A DNA stretch of 64,000 nucleotides from Norana najaformis (taxonomy: Eukaryota; Annelida; Clitellata; Crassiclitellata; Hormogastridae), in contig OZ029916.1 of the NCBI GenBank assembly GCA_964023275.1, positions 25,000,953-25,064,952 of the forward strand. The letters run 5' to 3'. The translations under genes were made by a program, and so were the position numbers. Under the pieces are notes generated by a model. It worked only from the letters and a program-made list of their open reading frames with translations, did not search any database and was not told where the DNA came from. Below are positions 57,020 through 64,000 of this stretch, one piece after another (within the stretch, counting starts at the first letter, position 1; the number at the start of each line of letters is the position of its first letter).

Positions 57020-57480
57020 CTACGTGGTATTCTTCTTCTTAATCATCAAATGCATTAGATCGCCTTCGTCGGCTTCAATGGGATATTAAGTTTAAGATTG
57101 CATGTCTGACCTTCAAAGCCAATAATACCAGCTTTCCATCATAGCTTTTTATATTGCTAACACCAAACTGCCATCCTGGACTGTTGCGTTCTTCTGATAC
57201 TGGTTTGTTGCTAGGACCGAGGACCAGGACAAATGTAGGGTCACGTGCTTTCAGCTAAGCTATTTTCCTTGTTTTTGGAATTATCTACCACAAAACGCTC
57301 GACTTGCCAACTCGCTATCATCATTTAAATCACTTGTCAAGACTCAGTTTTGCTATGGCTATGGTATAACTCCATCTAGCGAACATCCATCCACGCCTCC
57401 GATTCAGATTTACTGACTCATAGTGAATATTCACTATTTTATTGACTTTGCGCGAGTTATAAGTGCTTTTAATACATAAA
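57020..57480 (+). mobile_element. LINE 3' end (CR1/L2-like), second subfamily
   Basis: Encodes RLQWDIKFKIACLTFKANN, LLTPNCHPGLLRSSDTGLLL, GPRTRTNVGSRAFS and, further on, SRLSFAMA: the FKI..LxFK, LRSSD..LLxxPRTR, RAFS order is that of the CR1/L2 ORF2 C-terminus. Stops are present. The 3' end contains a perfect TAGTGAATATTCACTA palindrome (57420-57435) and ends in AATAAAATTTAAA. Confidence 0.7.
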
Positions 57481-58342
57481 TAAAATTTAAAAATTCAAAT
57501 GAAGGTGCTCATACGCAAAAGCCATATCTTCGGCTTAGCTCCAAATCGATCTTCTGCCAGTCAGTGGCATCGTTTAATTTTCGCCGGTCTACATGCAATA
57601 AAAATCCGACCGACTAGCCTATTGGAAAGGTCTGTGGCGGTTGTGGTCTGGACATAACTTCTCGGGGAGGGGATGACTCAACAGCCCAATCCTACGCTCA
57701 GAGCAACCAGCGTCAATGACCCCTTCTCAACTTCACTATTTTCGTGTATAGGACTTCCAGTCTCACATGTAGGCCTATCTATAATCATGGACCACAACTT
57801 ACGGAGTAAGTTCTCGTACGGGGACTTTGTGCTGGCAATTTTCTGATACGGAAGATAGGATATAGTGACAGTGTACCCCCACTGTACTTAATACACCAAA
57901 ACCAGGAGACGAGAGGAAACGAGAAATACGCTTCCGACACGACGAAGGGAGACGATTTTCGACTGAGCTCGCCCACAGACGTCAGATTCTTTCTGCAGAT
58001 GTAAGATGTGTTTTTCGATAATAAAAGTTGAAACCTGAAGACTCGTTGATTTAGTTTCCTGCTAGGCCATGGCAGGCTTACCCCACGGATAGGCTTTCAA
58101 CCAGGTGTGGCAGGTAAGATGTACACAGTGCCTACACGTATGTATCATGAACTCTATAGAGTACAGAATGTGCCTAGAGTACACCCTGCCTCCTACACCA
58201 GACGTTGGTAACTGTCATATTGGAACCAGCGCCCTCGACCGGGAGAAAGGTCACGATATCTCTATAGAATTCTGATAGAGAAGGTTCTCTATCTACAACC
58301 TTTGCCACTGCACAATGACCTTCGTCTCGATCCTTCATGGAC

Positions 58343-58551
58343 GACCAATAAACCCGTCTTTTAGATCTCAGTCAAGCATTCATTAACTCCAGGTTAGGAA
58401 CACCACAGGGATTTGCTCTTAAAGTCCGTACAGTGTACCTAACCTGAACTTCCTGAAGATAATGAATGCTTGACTGCAATCTAAAGAGATGGGTTATTGG
58501 TTGTCCTTTTAGACTGCAGGCAAGCATTCATTAACTTCAGGTTAGGTACAC
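58343..58551. repeat. Foldback: inverted repeat plus third direct copy
   Basis: The left arm (58343-58403; GACCAATAAACCCGTCTTTT, GTCAAGCATTCATTAAC, CAGGTTAGG) is the reverse complement of 58433-58505, with a loop of about 29 bases. A third partial copy in the first orientation follows at 58512-58551 (GCAAGCATTCATTAACTTCA). The arms differ at several positions and one short insertion. It looks like a foldback/MITE or serial inverted duplication just downstream of RPL10A. Confidence 0.75.
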
Positions 58552-58958
58552 AGTAGGTACCTTAAGAAAGCAAGTATTAAATAACCCATTAATGGTGTGA
58601 GTATGCCTGGGTTTCTAATCTCCATCAGACAGATATTTCTAGATTTCCGTTTCAACAGCACTCCCTATCAAACACAGTTACAAATACCCTGCCGGTGGTA
58701 GAAAGGCAGCCATATAAGGACTGGCCGACCACCCCCAAATGCCAAGGCTCAGAAAGTGAAGTCAACAACACTTCATACCCATGGATCCCTTTCCAAGTTA
58801 CCAAATCGACTGACCTCTTCTTCCAAATGGCATTTTCCATTGACAATTAAACAACAGGTTACTTTTCTATTTCAAATTTTCAATCATCTTTCCAGAAAAG
58901 AATCACATTAGCACAGCAACCTTCAGTGGTAAAACAACGTTCTTGTGAATGTGAAATG

Positions 58959-61900
58959 TTAGTAAAGGCGTTGGGACGGACCCATGGTGCTCTTGATGTA
59001 CAGAGCTCGGACGTTCTGCCAGTTCTTCTTCAGCAAAGACACAAGGAAGTTGATGGCTATCGTAATGTTGGTAGCCAGCTCCTCTGGTGTCATGTTGACA
59101 TGACCAACAGCAACAGCCAGGCAAAGAACCTATAACCATCCAAATAAACACAATTTAAATATCAAGAAACACATCAAGCTTTCATTCACGTTTTACCAAA
59201 TGACACCTGTGCAGTACAACGTGATAGACACAATATCTAAAAAGTTAAAATGTTGTAACACCTCATTTTATTATTGATACATTTAAACTCGCTCTTTTTC
59301 ACGTTTGAACAGTTTGCAACAAGGAGGTCTTTTACATTTCTCGAAAATAATCATGGACACTCCACAAATTTTTGGAAGCAGCAATTCAGAAAACTCCATA
59401 AATTGTCAACATTTGTTCATTTTAAAACTTTCACTTAAAGGCTGAACTTAACCTTATGGCTTCTTTATCACAGGCATTAAGTTATTCAATTTGTGCAGTT
59501 TAATTTTTGACATTTAAAATTAACTACATGCTGAAAACAGTAGCAAAAACAATATGTTGCAACCATTACTTTCACACTGATATGCACAAACTTAACAATT
59601 TTGCAAATTAATAATCCCATATCCGATAACAAAGATTTAACATATATGATTAAATGCATTCGATCAACTCAAATTTTTTAACTAGGACCATATCAGAAAC
59701 TTTGCGATTAAAACAGCAACAGCATCAGTCTGTCCCAGCCCAAACATGCAAACTGCATTTCTTCTGGCAAGTCAAGCTTGCACAAAATGATGACTACTAA
59801 AAAGCCTTTGTAGATCGGAATGAATGAGCCATCAGTGCAATGAAGACCCCGCTGGCAACCTAGTATTATAGTGGAATGAAGCTGCGGAAAAGGATGTCTC
59901 TAACAGCCCAGAGTATTGGCCTTCATCAGAAGAAGGCCCAAGAACAGTGTTATGCCAACTTCATTGACAAGGCTTGGGTCAGCCAAGTTAGCCACCAGAC
60001 AGAACAAATAAAATAAGATGCCAGAAACGTTTTAATATCCTGTACCTTCTTCATCTGGAACTTGATGGTGGCACGAACATCTTCTATCTTGGCAACCATC
60101 GATTCGTTGTGAGTCAACATAGACGGGAACTTGCCAGCCTTGTTCAGACCCGGACCAACAATACGCGGGATCTGTTTGATGAGTGAATCCGAAGCAAGGA
60201 AAGCATCATACTGCTTTGCTGAAAAACAAAATAAAAGTAAAGTATGCCATGCCTAAAAGGGCATGGGTTGGCGCTCATCTCCTCATCAGGCCCTGAGCCG
60301 GCAAGGGATGAATCCCAGAGTCCTGGACACAGGGCCCATGTGTCACAGGCCTTGCCGTTTACTTCCCGACTTGCGTCGGTACCAAATTATACTGCTTGGT
60401 AACAGAGGCCATTGTGTGTTAACAACTTGCCCAAGGTTGTTACACAGTGTCCGTTTCAGTACACTCCAACCGGCAGTTGTGATTACTACTGGAAAAAAGC
60501 TACTGATTTGGCCACCGCGCCACACCTACAAAACAAAGATGCCATGTAGCCAATCCAGAACAAACAATATATGATGCCTAATTTTTTTAAAATTCATAAC
60601 ATGTAACACAAAAAGCAACAATCATAAATACCAACCATGACACGACATCTAAAATTATTGAGAATCATAAATATATGATAAAACCATAAAACCACCATGG
60701 AACAGGCTGCTGTGATTCATGCTTAGCTTTCATGGATTTACCATTTGAATTTAAGATGAATTAATTTAATTCCCTCGATATAGCTAAGATCAACTTAATA
60801 TTCATTATTAAACTTTCTTTCTGCATGTAGCATTTCTAATGTATAATCACTTTGTTAAATTAGAATGCAAAACTAAAATGCAACAGATTAAAAGTAGAGT
60901 CCTGTAGTGCAGTTGAGACTGACCAAGCTTCTTGATTGGCTTCTTCTGCTTGTTAAGCTTCTTTAATGCTTCCTGATCCATGCATGGAATACTGTTGGCC
61001 TTGGCCTCATCACAGTGCTGCTGATCTCCGAGCACACAGACGGACATCTTGGGCCGGGGGATGTGGCGCAATCTAAATGAATAAGAAACCATCACTGCTG
61101 ATTTTTATTTCTAACCTTAATTTTACACACAATTAGATATTTTCTAAAATTCTCAATGCTAAGCATTTTGTCAGTATTTCCGCCTTTACTATCTGTACTG
61201 CCGAATACCTTACAATACAAAAGTTACAAAAATTAACAGTTTTATGTAGTTTAAAATAAAGCGGTGAAAAATTTTCAAATCCTTAAAATCTGTTGGTCAA
61301 AAACAAGCTAATATTTAAATAAACATTCATAAGAGCATATCTTATTCCTTTTTTACTTAATAAAATGAACTTGAAGAAAACTGTTAGAAAAACCAAATGT
61401 AAATCTGAAACAGTGAATCTTACTTGACAGTTCCGCTGAAACGCTTGTCCTTTTGGGTATCATAGTTTTTCAGTGAGATCTGGAGTTCAACAGTTTCCGT
61501 AAACTTCCTCTTCTTTTCCTGCGAAACCTGCAGGACACTGCTGATTGCTTCCAATAGAATATCTCTGGAGACTTTGCTGTTAATTATAAAATTAAGCAGT
61601 TGAAATCAATAAAATATTATAAACATATGTAAACTGGTTAATAAAATACTCCATAAGTGAGTAATATCAACTGGCTTGAATCAAAGTTATAATGCTATCT
61701 ACAAGCAAAAGGGAAATTGCACACCTTAACATATATGTCAGTTAATTTTAAGGGTCGCTTGACAAAACAACGCTTACTTTTTGCACTTATCAGTTGCGAT
61801 TCAGTTCAGCAATTTGACCAGAACAGATTAGTTTAACTAATCTAGTCACCCATAATATAGCACGTAACACGCTTCAGGTCAGAATGAAATGGAATTGATT

Positions 61901-62193
61901 CTGCTTACATCTGTCAAGTAGCTATAATTTTTGAATGGTGTAACTTTTCAATGCTTCAAGATTTTAATATTTGCATTAAGACGGAAATCCATGCAGACCC
62001 GATGCCGCGTGTACGTAAGCCAGCAGCTTCCGCCTGCTATTCAAACGATTATTTTAAAGCAAAAGCAACAAAATTAATTCTAATTTGTAGTGTGACGGCC
62101 ATTGCGTTTATGAAGCTCTACATAAATATAATAATTTTACTTATTAAACAAAGGATTGAGGAACGCAAGAAAGATTTATTTTCCTTACCTCAT
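58959..62193 (-). CDS. RPL10A: 60S ribosomal protein L10a (uL1), 5 exons, 216 aa
   Basis: Exons: 62193-62189 (ATGAG), 61576-61424, 61072-60924, 60218-60046, 59129-58959 (TAA). All junctions are GT-AG and phases join; total 651 nt. The eukaryotic uL1 protein forms the L1 stalk at the ribosomal E site, where it helps release deacylated tRNA. Near-complete match to the animal family: [98 protein letters not shown] and the end QRLY. The N-terminus is MSKVSRD, one Ser shorter than the human MSSKVSRD. The first coding exon holds only five bases, as in many ribosomal protein genes. Nothing suggests a processed pseudogene: introns are present and the frame is intact. Confidence 0.96.
60258..60530 (-). 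repeat. tRNA-derived SINE with V/MIR-like core in RPL10A intron 3
   Basis: On the minus strand: GTGTGGCGCGGTGGCCAAAT (box A type) at the start, then ACTGTGTAACAACCTTGGGC and AAGTTGTTAACACACAATGG, CCTCTGTTACCAAGCAGTA and GGTACCGACG. The CCTTGGGCAAGTTG...CCTCTGT order closely resembles the conserved L2/MIR-V-SINE region of vertebrates and other animals. Box B is not clear. It is inserted antisense-neutral, i.e. in the same strand sense as RPL10A transcription. Confidence 0.65.
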
Positions 62194-62220
62194 TTTCTCG
62201 CTGTGCACCACCGACTAGTC

Positions 62221-62240
62221 AAGAAGAAAAGAAAGAAATA
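62221..62240 (-). promoter_or_regulatory. TOP tract / transcription start of RPL10A
   Basis: The minus strand reads TATTTCTTTCTTTTCTTCTT about 28-45 bases upstream of the ATG. Ribosomal protein mRNAs begin at a C within such a pyrimidine run (5' TOP), which places them under mTOR-dependent translational control. The exact start C is not determined; 62235 or 62231 are likely. Confidence 0.6.
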
Positions 62241-62779
62241 TCGTGACTCTAAACGGAAATGAGTAGAATACATTGGAAACTAGAGATTACACATAGTTGT
62301 ATAGCGCATTACTATATTAAATGTATAAGAGGAAGTTTAGGAGGGCGGAGTAATATACTGTAAATTAATATTAAGTGAAGACGTGAATATGAATGATACC
62401 AGACCCTTAGATTGTGAATAAAATTATTGTTTTGTTTATAGTAATAATAATAATAATGTAGAGATTAGAGTGCTGTAGTTCATAATCAGTCGACGAGTCG
62501 AAAACAACGATTCAGAAGCACTAGTATGCGTTTACGCATAGTATGCTTTTACGCTAATTTATATATAATGACTAAATATATCTGTTTCTTTAGCCCCAAG
62601 ATTCAAGAAATATGGCGATATGGCCCTTAGTTCAAAAATGTTGAAAAATCTGTTATTGATCAACCAAAAGAGGGGCTCCGGGGGCTATGCCTGTCATTCC
62701 ATGCCATATGAGTAAATACAGTACGTTGATGGTGGGGTACATGTATACATATTATATATACTAGGACCACATAGAGCAT

Positions 62780-63110
62780 GGCCGGGGTGGCACATCTGCT
62801 TGTAACACTTCACCTCTTTCAGTTTCTGCGCTGGTCTTTCACTCAAGGCTGAAAACATTTCTTTTCCTGAAATCTTATATCCTGATTCTTCCTCTTCTCC
62901 TTGTCTCTATTCTCGCGCTTTTTCTATTTCAAACACCACCCACCGTAGCCGTCCGACTGTCTGACTGCCTGACTCCTGGATCTTGACCTGGAACCGAGCC
63001 CTTTTGCCTATCGATTTTGTTTTGACTGAGCCCATGCGAATAAGCTGGTTCTCGCGACTTAGCTTTCGTTGGGCGCTGTAGAAATCTCGAGATTACGATT
63101 ACGATCGCAA
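62780..63110 (+). repeat. LINE 3' tail (same family as 3.07-3.85 and 56.8 kb)
   Basis: TTTCACTCAAGGCTGAAAAC and ATTTCTTTTCCTGAAATCTT match the last coding block at 56.6 kb. Then come GACTGTCTGACTGCCTGACT, CTTGACCTGGAACCGAGCCC, TATCGATTTTGTTTTGACTG, GACTTAGCTTTCGTTGGGCG and ATCTCGAGATTACGATTACG. 5'-truncated and not coding. Confidence 0.75.
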
Positions 63111-63467
63111 GTCCGCTCTTTCCAGTGCTTTGTGCTGGTTTTCTAAACTCGGATAGAAGGCTAGCCGGAGTGATTCGCCCTTGTTTAACCGTTCTGTAGT
63201 TTTCTAGACAGGAAATATGAGGAATAAATTATTTCTTTGATACAGTATAACTACAGTTATGTAGGCCTATAAATTTGCTAAAGTGCCAGAAACTGCATTA
63301 GCCCTAGATCGAATTCAAAATTCACAGTGACAATAAAAAGTAAAATGAAAAATTGGTGCCACGTGAATTTGAATAGTTCCACGTCAATATAAACTGTAGG
63401 CCTACATGGTTCTTGAGCTTAATTTGTGCGCAAGGATGCCGGTTCGCATACAGATATTGACTATATT

Positions 63468-63545
63468 TCAGAGATTTGGATCTCGGGCTAGCATGGTCGC
63501 CTTGACGTACACGCTTTAACCAATGAGCTAACCAGGCTAGCAAAT
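63468..63545 (-). repeat. tRNA-like SINE head
   Basis: The minus strand reads CCTGGTTAGCTCATTGGTTA (box A), AAGCGTGTACGTCAAGGC, then CCGAGATCCAAATCTC (degenerate box B with GAGAT/ATCTC stem). Length fits a tRNA, but the acceptor stem does not close and box B is damaged, so it is called a SINE or tRNA pseudogene. Confidence 0.45.
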
Positions 63546-64000
63546 GGCGTGGCACCCATTCAAACGGGCAGCGGTTGTGAAGGATCTTATCTAATTAACT
63601 CACTGAAAATGAGCAAGTTTGAGGCCATACGGTCGTTATAGAAAAAAGTGTACATTTACACCTACACTTACATTAAATAGTTATAGTTCCTTGCGTCTGA
63701 GTCGATCTGAAAGATATTCAATGCCATTAATGGACAAGTTTAAATTGGTTAAAATATTTCAATCTTTTCAATTTACGCATGCTGGAAGATTGGTTAGAAT
63801 ACAACAGAAATATAGTCTTAAACCTAAAGACGTGAAAAGCAAGCGAACCTGACTCCCTTCAGGTGAGGCTATAAAGTTAACTTAATTGCTAACACCGCCT
63901 ACCCGTTAAGCATTCCCTCGCTCCAGTATACAGCCGCCTGGCGAATGATATTGCATATATTTAACGTTTTTTCACATCATACAGTTTTAAAATACGATTA

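Noticed and set aside
58951-59135. Plus-strand frame over the RPL10A last exon
   Set aside because: Antisense shadow of the ribosomal protein exon.
59830-59940. Possible C/D-box snoRNA in RPL10A intron 4
   Set aside because: CTGATGA and CTGA-like motifs are present on the minus strand, but the terminal stem does not pair convincingly.
63468-63545. Functional tRNA gene
   Set aside because: Box A is good but the acceptor stem and T arm do not pair properly; kept as SINE head.

Overview
The window is nuclear DNA of an invertebrate animal. Every protein gene found is split by GT-AG introns, the intergenic spacers are long and AT-rich, and the repeats are LINE tails, tRNA-derived SINEs and microsatellites. 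The proteins are conserved animal ones (TGF-beta type I receptor, Mediator subunit 1, ribosomal protein L10a, an ER J-protein). Exon boundaries and phases of the receptor match the vertebrate gene where I could compare them, so the lineage is slowly evolving. A marine spiralian or invertebrate deuterostome fits, and the SINE cores would suit a mollusc-like animal, but the sequence does not fix the phylum. I recognised no virus-derived element, CRISPR array or prokaryotic operon.

Layout. (1) 1-3.06 kb: N-terminal exon of an ER DNAJ protein (ERdj5/DNAJC10-like) on the minus strand, with the rest of the gene off the left edge. (2) 3.07-3.85 kb: three head-to-tail copies of a LINE 3' tail. (3) 4.34-13.7 kb, plus strand: a complete ten-exon ALK4/5-type TGF-beta/activin type I receptor with a TATA/Inr promoter, 510 residues. 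Its catalytic loop reads HCD rather than HRD and its last intron is GC-AG. (4) 13.7-25.2 kb: intergenic DNA with a minisatellite and copies of an unnamed interspersed repeat. (5) 25.2-44.5 kb, minus strand: a complete MED1 gene, 14 coding exons and 1922 residues, three quarters of it in one 4.36-kb last exon, with a CpG/YY1-type promoter near 45.0 kb. (6) 45-58.6 kb: a repeat-rich block (several LINE fragments in both orientations, a tRNA-derived SINE, a degenerate ~310-bp tandem, an array of small palindromes, a foldback) holding one possible membrane-protein exon and one AP-1/CRE-like duplicated module. (7) 58.96-62.24 kb, minus strand: complete RPL10A, five exons, 216 residues, with a TOP-type start. 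(8) 62.25-64 kb: LINE tail and tRNA-like SINE remnants.

The genes are functionally unrelated housekeeping or signalling genes and form no pathway. I found no clearly new biological system. The best leads are the HCD catalytic loop of the receptor, the GC-AG intron, the array of ~23-bp palindromes at 52.75 kb, a clean 28-bp-stem hairpin inside MED1, the duplicated bZIP-site module at 54.5 kb, and a 3' hairpin shared by many of the LINE tails. All splice sites were assigned by eye from reading frame, consensus and recalled family sequences; no alignment was run.
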